Counted from the first letter of the stretch, positions 18,161 through 27,116 are shown. The stretch is 64,000 nucleotides of DNA from Lachnospiraceae bacterium (GCA_030524705.1 JAUNGD010000004.1:47961-111960), one strand, 5' to 3'. Notes: generated by a model not told the origin, from the letters alone. Translations and numbers: made by a program.

Positions 18161-19726
18161 ATGAAGCTGCTGATCGTGGATGACGAAGAATTTACAAGAG
18201 AATGTATTTCCACCCAGATCGACTGGAAATCTTATGATATTGAAGTAGTGGGTACGGCGATAAACGGAAGCGATGCATTGAACAAAATTCATGATCTGGC
18301 GCCGGATTTTGTTATTACAGATATAAAAATGTCTCAGATGAACGGACTGGAACTTCTGGAGGCAATTCAAAATGAGGGACTGGATGTTGAAACCATCATG
18401 CTCAGCGGCTTTGAGGAATTTGAATTTGCACAGAAAGCATTAAATCTGGGCGCAAAGTATTTTTTCCTGAAGCCAGTGGATCCGGCCGAATTGCTGAACG
18501 CGGTGATCACACTTCAGGATAAGAGAATTGCGAGGAAGCAGGCGGCGAATAAAGAGAGCCTGGAAACATATCTGAGAAATGTCCTGTACATGGCTTATAC
18601 TCCCGAAAAACTGGATGAGGCGCATGAAAAGCATGCCGGTATCAGAAATAACTGGCAGGCGATCATTCTGCTGCAGATGAATAATATCAGTGAAGCTTTG
18701 TATATCGGGGAGAACAGTGCATACAAACTGGCTATCAGAGGGATTGAAGCTTACTGCCGTACCTCCGGAGCCTGTTATTTACTGGAAAAGAGTCCGAATA
18801 ATATCATGATCTATGTCCTGGCGCCATCGAAGGAGCAGGTGGAACAGACGCTGGACAGCATTTTGTCCCGCTTTCAGAAAGCATTGCAGCAGACTTCTTA
18901 TCAGGACTATGTGGTGGGAGTCAGCGGAGTCAATCACACTGTCGATGAATCCGGTAAATCTTATCTGGAAGCAAGCCGTGCGGCCAACATGAAATTTATT
19001 TATGGGAATAACAGAATCTACTATGCTGAGGAGGACGGTTCCGTCCATTGGACTGCCCGGCAGCTGTCAAATGAGCTGGTGAAGGAGATCATTGAAAACA
19101 CGGTTTATTATAATGAGAAAGAAGTAGATGCGCTGATTGAAGAGCTTTTTGGAAGAGCACAGGAACGGGATATTGAAATGGATGCCCTGCAGCAGGCTGT
19201 TTATATGATCGTGACAGGCCTGGTAAAGCATGAAGCGCTGATCAACATAGACATTAATTCCCTGTATAGCAACCCAAGTTCTATTGTCATGTCACTTTGT
19301 ACCTGCGATGAGGCTTCAGAAATGCAGAGAAAATTGAAATCTGTCCTGCACACGATCGGAAGGCAATTGAGTAAAGTAAAGATCAAAAAACCGAATCAGA
19401 CAGTCACTAAAATTCAGCATTATATTGAAGAGCATTACTGGCAGACGGATTTGTCCCTGTCCCGGATCGCGGAGGAATTCAACTTCAGCGCGGCGTATCT
19501 GTCTGCACTTTTTAAATCAAACTGTAATCAGAATATTACAGATTATATTCATTCGGTGCGGATTGAGGAAGCCTGCAATCTGCTGCGGCAGGATAAATAT
19601 ACGGTGGCTTATATTGCCGAAGCGGTGGGTTATGCGAATGCCACTTACTTTTATAAGGTTTTTAAAAAGCTGAAGGGATGTGCACCCAAGGATTATCAGG
19701 AAGGGGTGGGGAAGCAAACTTTATGA
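18161..19726 (+). CDS. YesN-like response regulator with AraC-type DNA-binding domain
   Basis: A 521-residue regulator. Residues 1-120 form a receiver domain with acidic Asp7/Asp8, phospho-acceptor Asp54 (ITDIKM) and Lys in FFLKPVDP. A middle region of about 280 residues is of the kind seen in long YesN proteins. Residues of about 410-515 form an AraC-type double helix-turn-helix (DLSLSRIAEEFNFSAAYLSA, then YTVAYIAEAVGYAN). AAAGGAGTGATGGAGA precedes ATG 18161. The stop overlaps the kinase gene by four bases. Such pairs usually control neighbouring sugar transport genes. Confidence 0.93.
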   Translation: MKLLIVDDEEFTRECISTQIDWKSYDIEVVGTAINGSDALNKIHDLAPDFVITDIKMSQMNGLELLEAIQNEGLDVETIMLSGFEEFEFAQKALNLGAKYFFLKPVDPAELLNAVITLQDKRIARKQAANKESLETYLRNVLYMAYTPEKLDEAHEKHAGIRNNWQAIILLQMNNISEALYIGENSAYKLAIRGIEAYCRTSGACYLLEKSPNNIMIYVLAPSKEQVEQTLDSILSRFQKALQQTSYQDYVVGVSGVNHTVDESGKSYLEASRAANMKFIYGNNRIYYAEEDGSVHWTARQLSNELVKEIIENTVYYNEKEVDALIEELFGRAQERDIEMDALQQAVYMIVTGLVKHEALINIDINSLYSNPSSIVMSLCTCDEASEMQRKLKSVLHTIGRQLSKVKIKKPNQTVTKIQHYIEEHYWQTDLSLSRIAEEFNFSAAYLSALFKSNCNQNITDYIHSVRIEEACNLLRQDKYTVAYIAEAVGYANATYFYKVFKKLKGCAPKDYQEGVGKQTL

Positions 19727-21432
19727 AAAAGCTATATTCCAGAATATTTACGTGGTTTGCAGCGGCATCAATTCTGCTGGTGCTTTTGGCAGATGCCGTT
19801 TTTTTATTTTATTTTGTAACTTCATCTATCAACAATGCGCGATCCGTGCTGGATACTGCGGTGAACAATACCGGAAGGGTATTGGAAAAGCTCAACGACG
19901 AGACGGCGCAGATTAATGCTCTGGTGCAGAGGAATGTTGATATTCAGGATGCTTTAAGAAATATTCCGGGGGATGCCAATACCACATATTCTCAGAAGCT
20001 GGGCATCAACGGATATTTGTTTACGCTTCAGAAAAATAATACGATGTACGTGGATTCTTTTCACATCCTGTTGGATGACGGCAGGCAGTTTAAGTCAACG
20101 AATTTTCCGTCTCTGTATGAGAATTCTTTAGAAATGCCGGAATACCAGGGGATGAGAAAGGCGGATGAGATTAAATGGCTCCCCGCATACGGAAAATCGC
20201 TGGTTGTCAATAATCATAAAGAAGGATATGTGGCGGTGACTTATCCGCTTTATAATATCCGCACAGGAAAAAGTACGGGAGTTGTACTGGAGGAGATCTG
20301 TACGGAAACGATAGAAAACGAACTGTTGGCTTCCTGTGCACTGGAAAATATAAGAGCGGAAATCTGTGATGAGAATGGAAAGCTGCTGCTCTCCGTCGGT
20401 GAGGAAAAGAAAGAAGACCGGGGAGTGATCGAGAGCTTTGCCAGTATGGAAAACGGATGGAGCCTTGTGATCCGGTGTGAGACCTGGAGCCTGATTGGCA
20501 AGACGATGAGGTTTGCCTTTCTGCTCGGAGGAGCGCTTGCCCTGATCATGATACTGTGGTCCATTTACCTGAGCAGAAAAATTGCCGATTCTGTGTCGAA
20601 GCCGATCGGCGAGCTGTTAGACGCAATGGAAAAAGAAGATTTCAATCAGAATGGGGAAGCGATCGAGATACAAACGGACATTTATGAGGTGAACCGTTTG
20701 TTCCTGAAATACAATCAGATGATAAGCCGCCTGAAAGAGCTGTTTGTAGAGCTGGAGCACCGGCAGCAGATTGTCAGAAAGTCAGAGTTTGCGGCTCTGC
20801 AGGCCCAGATCAATCCGCATTTTTTGTATAACACCCTGGATAATATTACCTGGAAGATCAGAACCGGGGATGCGCAGGACGCGATTGATGAGGTGATGAG
20901 CCTCAGCCGTTTTTTCCGGCTTTCCCTGAGCAAAGGGGCTGATATGGTACCGATTAAAAATGAAATGGAGCATGTACAGCTCTACCTGAAAATTCTGAAA
21001 AAACGGTACGTAAAAAAGTTTGATTTTGAAATTGAGTCGTTTATGCGGGTGTCAGACATGGAACGTTTTTTTGTACCTAAGCTGATTTTGCAGCCTTTAG
21101 CGGAAAACGCGGTGCATCATGGATTTGAAACATTCCAGGAGGGCGGGAAAATACATATATCAGTGGACTGTAAAGAAAATCAGATTATTTTTGAAGTGTA
21201 TGACAATGGGGCCGGAATAGAAAAAGATATGCTGGAACTGATCAACGGGGAGCTTCAGAATACGGGAGATTTTGAACTGCAGAACAACCAGAACGGATAT
21301 GGAATTTTCAATATCAACGCGAGAATAAAAAACGTATTCGGAGAGGAGTACGGACTGCATTATGAGAGCGAAAAGGGAGTATTTACGATCGCAAGGCTGA
21401 TTCTCCCGTGCTCCGGGGAGATGTATCATTGA
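19723..21432 (+). CDS. YesM-like sensor histidine kinase
   Basis: A 570-residue membrane kinase. A transmembrane segment at about residues 10-35 and another near 265-290 flank an extracellular domain of roughly 230 residues. HAMP follows, then the His_kinase domain with phospho-acceptor His366 in QINPHFLYNTLDN and an HATPase with LQPLAENAVHHGFE and DNGAGIE. It starts at ATG 19723, giving the ATGA overlap with the regulator gene, so translation is coupled. The external domain should sense a sugar or a binding protein; the ligand is not evident. Confidence 0.93.
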   Translation: MKKLYSRIFTWFAAASILLVLLADAVFLFYFVTSSINNARSVLDTAVNNTGRVLEKLNDETAQINALVQRNVDIQDALRNIPGDANTTYSQKLGINGYLFTLQKNNTMYVDSFHILLDDGRQFKSTNFPSLYENSLEMPEYQGMRKADEIKWLPAYGKSLVVNNHKEGYVAVTYPLYNIRTGKSTGVVLEEICTETIENELLASCALENIRAEICDENGKLLLSVGEEKKEDRGVIESFASMENGWSLVIRCETWSLIGKTMRFAFLLGGALALIMILWSIYLSRKIADSVSKPIGELLDAMEKEDFNQNGEAIEIQTDIYEVNRLFLKYNQMISRLKELFVELEHRQQIVRKSEFAALQAQINPHFLYNTLDNITWKIRTGDAQDAIDEVMSLSRFFRLSLSKGADMVPIKNEMEHVQLYLKILKKRYVKKFDFEIESFMRVSDMERFFVPKLILQPLAENAVHHGFETFQEGGKIHISVDCKENQIIFEVYDNGAGIEKDMLELINGELQNTGDFELQNNQNGYGIFNINARIKNVFGEEYGLHYESEKGVFTIARLILPCSGEMYH

Positions 21433-21449
21433 CAGATGGAAAAAATTTC

Positions 21450-21478
21450 TTGCTATTTTTCCGTATTTCGATTATGAT
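21450..21478 (+). promoter_or_regulatory. Probable promoter of the NMT1-type ABC operon
   Basis: TTGCTA (21450-21455), 17 bp spacer, TATGAT (21473-21478), 49 bp before the permease ATG. Confidence 0.55.
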
Positions 21479-21527
21479 ATACCCTGTTAATACGATATTA
21501 AAGTAAAGTGAGAAAGTGCTAAAGCGT

Positions 21528-22319
21528 ATGAGAGAAAAAAAGAAAAGTAAATTTTTCGTCGGTGAGAAGGTTCTTTCGCTGATTTGTTTTTTGCTGATCA
21601 TTGGTTTCTGGTGCATCGGATCCTACGGCGGGTTTGTCAGTGATATTTTCCTTCCCTCTCCCACTGCGGTGGTGGAGAAGCTTATCAGTATGGCGAAGGA
21701 CGGTTCCCTTTTGACTAACTGCTGGGAGTCCACCTACCGGGTGCTGGTGGGCTGGATCTGGTCGGTGATCATCGCCCTTCCCATGGGAATGCTGATGGCG
21801 AATTCCCGGAAGGTCAGTGCGTTCGTACAGCCGATCATAGAGTTTGTGAGATACCTTCCGGTGGTGGCGCTGGTGCCGCTGACCCTGCTTTACCTGGGGA
21901 TCGGCGAGAACCAGAAATACACGATCATTTTTCTCGGTACGTTTTTCCAGCTTGTGCTGATGGTGTGCGACACCGTGTCCAGCGTGGATAAAAATATGAT
22001 CAACGCCGCGAGAACCCTGGGCGCCGGACGATGGCAGGTCTATAAGGAAGTGATTTTTCCGGCGGCGCTGCCGGGACTGATGGACGACTTCCGGCTGACC
22101 ATCGGATGGGCCTGGACGTATCTGGTGGTGGCGGAGATGGTGGCCGCTGAGAACGGCCTGGGATATATGATTTTGAAGTCACAGCGATATCTGGCTACGG
22201 ATACGATATTTGCGGGACTGATATTGATTGGGCTGATCGGACTAGTGACGGATTGGATATTCCGGCTTCTGACGAAGGTTGTCGCACCGTGGCAGGATCG
22301 GCTTACCGATAAAAAATAG
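21528..22319 (+). CDS. ABC transporter permease (SsuC/TauC/NrtB type)
   Basis: A 263-residue BPD_transp_1 permease with six predicted membrane segments. The cytoplasmic coupling motif is visible as AARTLGAGRWQVYKEVIFPAAL (EAA-like loop, quoted in outline) followed by LPGLMDDFRLTIGWAWTYLV. The family imports sulfonates, taurine, nitrate/cyanate or thiamine precursors with a matching ATPase and binding protein, both encoded next. ATG 21528 has only a weak ribosome site; an in-frame GTG at 21516 is the alternative. Confidence 0.9.
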   Translation: MREKKKSKFFVGEKVLSLICFLLIIGFWCIGSYGGFVSDIFLPSPTAVVEKLISMAKDGSLLTNCWESTYRVLVGWIWSVIIALPMGMLMANSRKVSAFVQPIIEFVRYLPVVALVPLTLLYLGIGENQKYTIIFLGTFFQLVLMVCDTVSSVDKNMINAARTLGAGRWQVYKEVIFPAALPGLMDDFRLTIGWAWTYLVVAEMVAAENGLGYMILKSQRYLATDTIFAGLILIGLIGLVTDWIFRLLTKVVAPWQDRLTDKK

Positions 22320-22399
22320 TGTGGACGTGGGCCAGAGCCGGCGGAGAAGGAGCAATACAGATACGCCCGGTAAAGGTGCGTGTACGTAGAAGAATTGGA

Positions 22400-23197
22400 A
22401 TGGAGCTTATGGAGAAGAAGTTGAAACTGCAGGTGAATCACCTGACCAGAATTTTTGAGAGCAACGGCAATACAGTGACTGCGCTTCGGGATGTGAACCT
22501 TGAGGTCCGGGAATCAGAATTTGTGATGATCGTCGGGCCCTCCGGCTGCGGGAAAACGACGCTGATCAATGTGATCGGCGGCCTGGACACTGCGACAGAG
22601 GGAGAGGTGCTGCTGGACGGGAAGCCTGTGGCGGGGCCGGGAGCAGACCGGGGCATGGTATTCCAGGGCTACAGCCTGTTTCCCTGGCTGACGGTTCAGA
22701 AAAATGTGGAATTCGGATTGAAGATGAAGAAGGTGCCGGCGGCGCAGCGTGCTGAGCAGGCCCGCAAATACATAGAGCTGGTGGGACTGACGGGCTTTGA
22801 AAACGCGCTGCCGAAGCAGCTTTCCGGCGGTATGAAGCAGCGTGTGGCGATTGCCAGGACTCTGGCAAATGAGCCGGAGGTGCTTTTGATGGATGAGCCC
22901 TTCGGAGCTCTGGATGCCCAGACCCGGGTGGTTATGCAGGAGCTTCTGGCAAAAATCAGCGCCACCACCGGGACGACCATTTTGTTTATCACCCATGATA
23001 TTGACGAGGCTGTTCTGCTGGGGCAGCGCATTTATGTGATGAGCCGCAGGCCGGGAACGATACGCAGCGTCCTTGACGTGGATCTGCCCGGAGAGCGCAG
23101 CCATAATTCCCTGGTGCTTCCTGAGTTCCTGGCAATCAAAAAGGACATTATGGATATGCTCTGGCAGGAGAGCAATGATGCGGCGATGGACCGCTGA
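22400..23197 (+). CDS. ABC transporter ATP-binding protein (SsuB/TauB type)
   Basis: A 265-residue ATPase. Walker A GPSGCGKTT lies near residue 45, the Q-loop in VFQGYSLFPWLTV, the signature LSGGMKQRVAIAR near residue 145, Walker B VLLMDEPFGALD and the switch histidine in FITHDIDEA. The C-terminal RIYVMSRRPGTIRSVLDVDL is typical of the nitrate/sulfonate/taurine group. The frame is open back to a GTG at 22319 overlapping the permease stop, but family similarity begins near ATG 22400 or 22409. It couples to the permease 80 bp upstream. Confidence 0.93.
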   Translation: MELMEKKLKLQVNHLTRIFESNGNTVTALRDVNLEVRESEFVMIVGPSGCGKTTLINVIGGLDTATEGEVLLDGKPVAGPGADRGMVFQGYSLFPWLTVQKNVEFGLKMKKVPAAQRAEQARKYIELVGLTGFENALPKQLSGGMKQRVAIARTLANEPEVLLMDEPFGALDAQTRVVMQELLAKISATTGTTILFITHDIDEAVLLGQRIYVMSRRPGTIRSVLDVDLPGERSHNSLVLPEFLAIKKDIMDMLWQESNDAAMDR

Positions 23198-23317
23198 AGA
23201 CCCTGGTTACTGATTGGAATTAGGAGGCAGAGAAATATAGCTGCCGGAAGATAACGGCGGCAGATCAGATAAATGTCTGACATGAGGAATGATGAGAACA
23301 GGACATAAGGAAACTAT

Positions 23318-23357
23318 GCCGGTAAGGCAAAAAAATATATGCGCCGATAAGGCAAAA
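23318..23357 (+). repeat. Short direct repeat before the binding-protein gene
   Basis: GCCGGTAAGGCAAAA (23318-23332) and GCCGATAAGGCAAAA (23343-23357) differ by one base at a 25 bp period. The second copy abuts and partly overlaps the ribosome site AAAAGGAGGAGC of the downstream gene, so it could influence translation. Confidence 0.6.
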
Positions 23358-23368
23358 GGAGGAGCTTT

Positions 23369-24340
23369 ATGAAAAACATGAAAAAATTAGCTGCAATACT
23401 GCCGGTGGCACTTTTGAGCAGTGCACTGACCGTCTCTGCGGCAGAGACAAAGGACGTGACCATGGCGTTTTGTACCTGGACGGGATATTCACCGATGTTT
23501 ATCGCCCAGGAAAAGGGTTACTTTGAGGAAGCGGGCCTGAACATGGATATTCAGGTGATCGAGGATGAGTCCACTTATGCCGTACTGATCACGAAGGGCA
23601 GCATTCAGTTCCTGGCGACGGCTCAGGACCCGAATATCAAAATGTATGCAAACGGAGCAGACAGCCGTTTTGTGCTGACTATGGATGCATCTGTTGGGGC
23701 GGACGGCCTCGTAGCCACCGGAGATATTGAGACTTTGGACGATCTGGCGGGCAAGAAGCTGGCTTTGGACAAATCAGCGTCCTCCTATTATTTCTTCCTG
23801 ACGGCTCTGGAGAATGGCAGCAGCCTGACGGAGGATGATATTCAGGTGATCGACATGGGAGACACGACGGAGGCTGGTCTGGCATTCATGGGCGGTTCTG
23901 TGGACGCGGCTATCATGTGGGAGCCGGAGCTTTCAGAGGCATTGGAAACGGTGGAAGGAGCTCACACACTGGTGACGAGTGCGGATTATCCTGAGACGAT
24001 CCTGGATTCACTCGTGGTAAATACCGCCTATGCAGAGGAAAATCCTGACGTGGTAGAGGCTGTGGAGGAAGCATGGTACAAGGCTATTGACTTTATGAAG
24101 GAAAACCCAGAGGAAGCGTATGAGATGATGGCCAGCGGCTTTGAAGAGGTGACTGCGGAGGATGTTGCCAGCGATGTAAATGGGCTTCAGTTCTACGGAA
24201 GAGAAGAGAACGAGGCGCTGAATGACGAGAGCAGCGAGGATTCTATTTTTGCGGTCAGCCAGGATATGGCGGATTTCTGGATGGAAAAGGGCGAATGCGA
24301 GACGGATGATCTTACGGACTTTTTTGAGCTGGTTAAATAG
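23369..24340 (+). CDS. NMT1/SsuA-type substrate-binding protein
   Basis: A 323-residue binding protein of the periplasmic-binding-protein type 2 fold. The signal peptide covers residues 1-24 and ends TVSAAETKD, without a lipobox cysteine. Family features are WTGYSPMFIAQEKGYFEEAG, then the IETLDDLAGKKLALDKSASS ligand region and a VDAAIMWEPEL segment. An aromatic at WTGY and acidic residues leave the ligand open: sulfonate, taurine and pyrimidine thiamine precursors are all family possibilities. AAAAGGAGGAGC precedes the start. A 171 bp spacer, with a short direct repeat at its end, separates it from the ATPase. Confidence 0.9.
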   Translation: MKNMKKLAAILPVALLSSALTVSAAETKDVTMAFCTWTGYSPMFIAQEKGYFEEAGLNMDIQVIEDESTYAVLITKGSIQFLATAQDPNIKMYANGADSRFVLTMDASVGADGLVATGDIETLDDLAGKKLALDKSASSYYFFLTALENGSSLTEDDIQVIDMGDTTEAGLAFMGGSVDAAIMWEPELSEALETVEGAHTLVTSADYPETILDSLVVNTAYAEENPDVVEAVEEAWYKAIDFMKENPEEAYEMMASGFEEVTAEDVASDVNGLQFYGREENEALNDESSEDSIFAVSQDMADFWMEKGECETDDLTDFFELVK

Positions 24341-24414
24341 CAGATCATAAAAAAGCTGAAATAGAAAATTTTAATTATTAAATATGTAACAAAAATACAG
24401 TGAAAATGATCGGG

Positions 24415-24450
24415 TGACCGGAGGCTGAGCAGAAGGCTTCCGGTCATTTT
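24415..24450 (+). terminator. Probable terminator of the NMT1-type ABC operon
   Basis: TGACCGGA (24415-24422) pairs with TCCGGTCA (24439-24446), with further partial pairing inside, followed by TTTT. Confidence 0.7.
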
Positions 24451-24549
24451 CTGGCAGAATAAATGGTAAGCCTGATAAAAAAGACGAAAACGGATCTGAA
24501 AATTTGCATGGGACTGCGGAGCCGATTTGAAAATTTGAATGGAAACAGG

Positions 24550-24578
24550 TTGTTTTATTTTTTGCAAACTTGTATAAT
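24550..24578 (+). promoter_or_regulatory. Promoter for the thioesterase gene
   Basis: TTGTTT (24550-24555), 17 bp spacer, TATAAT (24573-24578), 61 bp before the thioesterase ATG. Confidence 0.65.
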
Positions 24579-24638
24579 AACTTACATGCAAAGGAAGCGG
24601 GGATGTCCCCGTGAAATTTTTGAGACATTGGAGGCAGT

Positions 24639-25346
24639 ATGGCATACACATTTGACAGCAGAGTACGTTACAGTGAGATAGACATGGAGCAGAAGCTCAC
24701 GCGCATGTCTCTGGTGGATTATTTTCAGGATTGCTCGACGTTCCAGTCAGAGGAGTGCGACAATGGACTGACGTATCTGAGGGGCCAGGGCAGGGCCTGG
24801 ATGATCCTCTCATGGCAGATCGAGATTCTGAGGCGCCCGAGTCTGGGAGAAAAGATCACAACGGCAACGTGGGCATATGGGTTTAAAGCGTTTTATGGCT
24901 ATAGAAATTATGCGATGTACGATGCGGCCGGTGACACGCTTGCAAAGGCAAACAGCGTATGGGTTTTTATTGATGTGGAGACCGGACATCCTGCCAGGGT
25001 GACGCCGGAAATTGTGGCCGGATACGGGATAGAAGAAAAGCTTTCGATGGAAGAGTGCTCCCGGAAGATCAAAGTACCGGAGGGGCAGGAGGCACAGGAC
25101 GCATTGCAGGTGTGCCGGTATCATCTGGACGTCAACAGGCATGTGAACAACGGACAGTACATCCTCATGGCGGAGGAATACCTGCCGCCAAAGTTTGAGC
25201 CGAAGCGGCTGCGGGTAGAGTACAGGAAACAGGCAAAGCTCCATGATATGATTGTACCGATGGTGCATGAGGAGCAGGATACGATCGTTGTGAGCCTTTG
25301 CGATGAGCAGGCAAGTCCGTATGCGATCATAGAATACAGCCGATAG
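24639..25346 (+). CDS. Acyl-ACP thioesterase (FatA/TesA-like double hotdog)
   Basis: A 235-residue acyl-ACP thioesterase-family protein. The first hotdog domain opens with FDSRVRYSEIDMEQKLTRMS, and the second carries the signature HLDVNRHVNNGQYILMAEEY near residue 160, whose Asp, Asn and His are the family's active-site residues. The enzyme would release fatty acids from acyl carrier protein in the cytoplasm. TTGGAGGCAGT precedes the start. It is followed 8 bp later by the S1-domain gene, so the two are probably co-transcribed. Confidence 0.92.
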   Translation: MAYTFDSRVRYSEIDMEQKLTRMSLVDYFQDCSTFQSEECDNGLTYLRGQGRAWMILSWQIEILRRPSLGEKITTATWAYGFKAFYGYRNYAMYDAAGDTLAKANSVWVFIDVETGHPARVTPEIVAGYGIEEKLSMEECSRKIKVPEGQEAQDALQVCRYHLDVNRHVNNGQYILMAEEYLPPKFEPKRLRVEYRKQAKLHDMIVPMVHEEQDTIVVSLCDEQASPYAIIEYSR

Positions 25347-25354
25347 GAGGCAGC

Positions 25355-26188
25355 ATGTTATTAATAGGAGAAAAACAGGAACTGGAAATAGTAAAGGAAG
25401 TCGCTTTCGGCGTTTATCTGGCGGAGCAAGCCGGAGATAAGACGACAGTGCTTCTTCCCAAAAAGGAAGTGGAGGCCGGGATGAAATGCGGAGATAAGGT
25501 CTGCGTATTTCTCTATAAGGATTCCAGCGACCGGCTGATCGCCACAAGAAGGGAGCCGCTTTTGACGATTGGCAGAACGGCAGTATTGAAGGTGAAGGAT
25601 GTGACGAGGATCGGCGCATTTCTTGACTGGGGACTGGAGAAGGATCTTCTTCTGCCGTTTCATGAGCAGACTGCCAAGGTATATCCCGGGGACGAATGTG
25701 TTGTCGCCCTGTATCAGGATAAGAGCAGCCGGCTCTGTGCGACGATGAAGGTGTATCCGTATCTGAGCAAGAGCTCACCGTACCGGGCAGAGGATCAGGT
25801 GCGGGGCCGGGTCTATGAGATCAGCGACAATTTCGGCGCCTTTGTGGCGGTGGATGACTGCTATTCCGGGCTGATACCGAAGCGGGAGGGCAACGCCGGG
25901 CTGAAAGTAGGAAACATCGTCCGGGCCCGGGTAACCGGCGTCAAGGAGGACGGAAAGCTGGATCTTTCGATCCGGGATAAGGCTTACCTGCAGATGGACG
26001 AGGATGCAGAATACGTGATGCAGACCATTGAGGAGTACGACGGCGTACTTCCCTTTGACGATAAGGTGTCTCCCGAGATCATTCAGCGGGAATTTGGTCT
26101 CAGCAAAAATGCCTTTAAGCGGGCGGTGGGCCGGCTGATGAAGCAGGGCCGTGTGGAGATTCGCAGCGGACATATACGGAAGCTGTAG
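25355..26188 (+). CDS. CvfB/YitL-like S1 RNA-binding protein
   Basis: The 277 residues fit the CvfB family. It has successive S1-like OB folds (residues of about 1-65, 65-135 with VTRIGAFLDWGLEKDLLLP, and 145-215 with YEISDNFGAFVAV and RVTGVKEDGKLDLSIRDKAY) and a C-terminal winged helix (LSKNAFKRAVGRLMKQGRVE). CvfB proteins bind RNA and affect virulence gene expression in other Firmicutes; the role here is unknown. AGGAGGCAGC gives the start, 8 bp after the thioesterase stop. Confidence 0.92.
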   Translation: MLLIGEKQELEIVKEVAFGVYLAEQAGDKTTVLLPKKEVEAGMKCGDKVCVFLYKDSSDRLIATRREPLLTIGRTAVLKVKDVTRIGAFLDWGLEKDLLLPFHEQTAKVYPGDECVVALYQDKSSRLCATMKVYPYLSKSSPYRAEDQVRGRVYEISDNFGAFVAVDDCYSGLIPKREGNAGLKVGNIVRARVTGVKEDGKLDLSIRDKAYLQMDEDAEYVMQTIEEYDGVLPFDDKVSPEIIQREFGLSKNAFKRAVGRLMKQGRVEIRSGHIRKL

Positions 26189-26254
26189 CTAAGATCAACG
26201 AAACAACCGCAGACTGAGCTCTGCAAATATCATCATAAAAGGAGGATTTTTATT

Positions 26255-26629
26255 ATGAAAAAAGCAATCAGTACAGACAAGGCTCCGGCGGCGATCGGAC
26301 CGTATTCTCAGGCCATCGAGGTAAATGACATGATCTTTACTTCCGGCGTGATTCCGGTAAATCCGGCCACCGGAGAGATCCCCTCCGGCGTGGAAGCACA
26401 GGCAGAGCAGGCCTTTTCCAATATGGCTGCACTGCTGCAGGCAGCCGGAAGCAGCATGGAGAATGTCATCAAAACTACCGTATTTATTAAGGAAATGAAT
26501 GACTTCGGCAAGATCAATGAAATTTACGCAAAGTATTTTACCGGCACATTTCCGGCCAGATCCTGTGTGGAAGTTGCACGTCTCCCGAAGGATGTCCTTC
26601 TGGAAGTCGAGGCAATAGCGACAAAATAA
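26255..26629 (+). CDS. ridA: RidA family enamine/imine deaminase
   Basis: The 124 residues match the archetypal RidA length. IGPYSQA, FTSGVIPVNPATGEI and the C-terminal FPARSCVEVARLPKDVLLE block, containing the active-site arginine, are all present. RidA hydrolyses reactive 2-aminoacrylate and related enamines arising from PLP enzymes, in the cytoplasm. AAAGGAGGATTTTT precedes the start. It appears monocistronic; a separate promoter drives the next gene. Confidence 0.96.
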   Translation: MKKAISTDKAPAAIGPYSQAIEVNDMIFTSGVIPVNPATGEIPSGVEAQAEQAFSNMAALLQAAGSSMENVIKTTVFIKEMNDFGKINEIYAKYFTGTFPARSCVEVARLPKDVLLEVEAIATK

Positions 26630-26680
26630 ATCAGCCCGCTATCTGGAAAATAAGAATAGTGCTGAAAATTTGAGAAGTGC

Positions 26681-26709
26681 TTGATTTTCCGGGATTTTCA
26701 TCGTATACT
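26681..26709 (+). promoter_or_regulatory. Promoter for the 77-residue protein gene
   Basis: TTGATT (26681-26686), 17 bp spacer, TATACT (26704-26709), 41 bp before the ATG. Confidence 0.7.
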
Positions 26710-26749
26710 TCAGGCGTAAACAAGAAGTGAGCAGAAAGGAGAAACAAGC

Positions 26750-26983
26750 ATGAAAGTACAGAATATCAAAAACATTGACAAATTCTTTCAGGTAGTAGAC
26801 GCTTGTAAGGGAAAGGTAGAATTAGTTACAGGAGAGGGCGACAGACTGAATCTGAAGTCTAAGCTGAGCCAGTATGTTTCTATGGCAAACATTTTCTCAA
26901 ACGGCGAGATTCCGGAGCTTGAGATTATTGCTTACGAAAGAGAAGACATCGACAAGCTGATCGAGTTCATGATGAACGAGTAA
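26750..26983 (+). CDS. Small conserved protein of unknown function
   Basis: A 77-residue acidic protein with no signal peptide or membrane segment. The sequence alternates predicted helix and strand, for example IKNIDKFFQVVDACKGKVEL and PELEIIAYEREDIDKLIEFM. The composition and regular structure indicate a real folded cytoplasmic protein, and it resembles short proteins I associate with Lachnospiraceae genomes, but I cannot assign a function. It has its own promoter, a strong AAAGGAG site and its own terminator, so it is an independent and probably well-expressed unit. Confidence 0.8.
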   Translation: MKVQNIKNIDKFFQVVDACKGKVELVTGEGDRLNLKSKLSQYVSMANIFSNGEIPELEIIAYEREDIDKLIEFMMNE

Positions 26984-27015
26984 TCAGACGTTCGGAATAT
27001 ACATATCTGAAACGG

Positions 27016-27044
27016 TGAGGGCTGAAGCAACAGCCCTCATTTTT
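27016..27044 (+). terminator. Terminator after the 77-residue protein gene
   Basis: Perfect 9 bp stem TGAGGGCTG / CAGCCCTCA with a six-base loop, followed by TTTTT. Confidence 0.9.
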
Positions 27045-27087
27045 GTGCAGTTTTTCAGCAAAACGGACTTTTTAGAGCGGAATATAT

Positions 27088-27116
27088 TTGACATATGTTC
27101 CAAGATAAAATAGACT
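27088..27116 (+). promoter_or_regulatory. Promoter for the BceRS-like genes
   Basis: TTGACA (27088-27093), 17 bp spacer, TAGACT (27111-27116). The transcript would start about 90 bp before the response regulator ATG. Confidence 0.65.

Noticed and set aside
23198-23368. Possible riboswitch before the NMT1-type binding protein gene
   Set aside because: I could not fold the spacer into any known riboswitch; only the direct repeat is clear.
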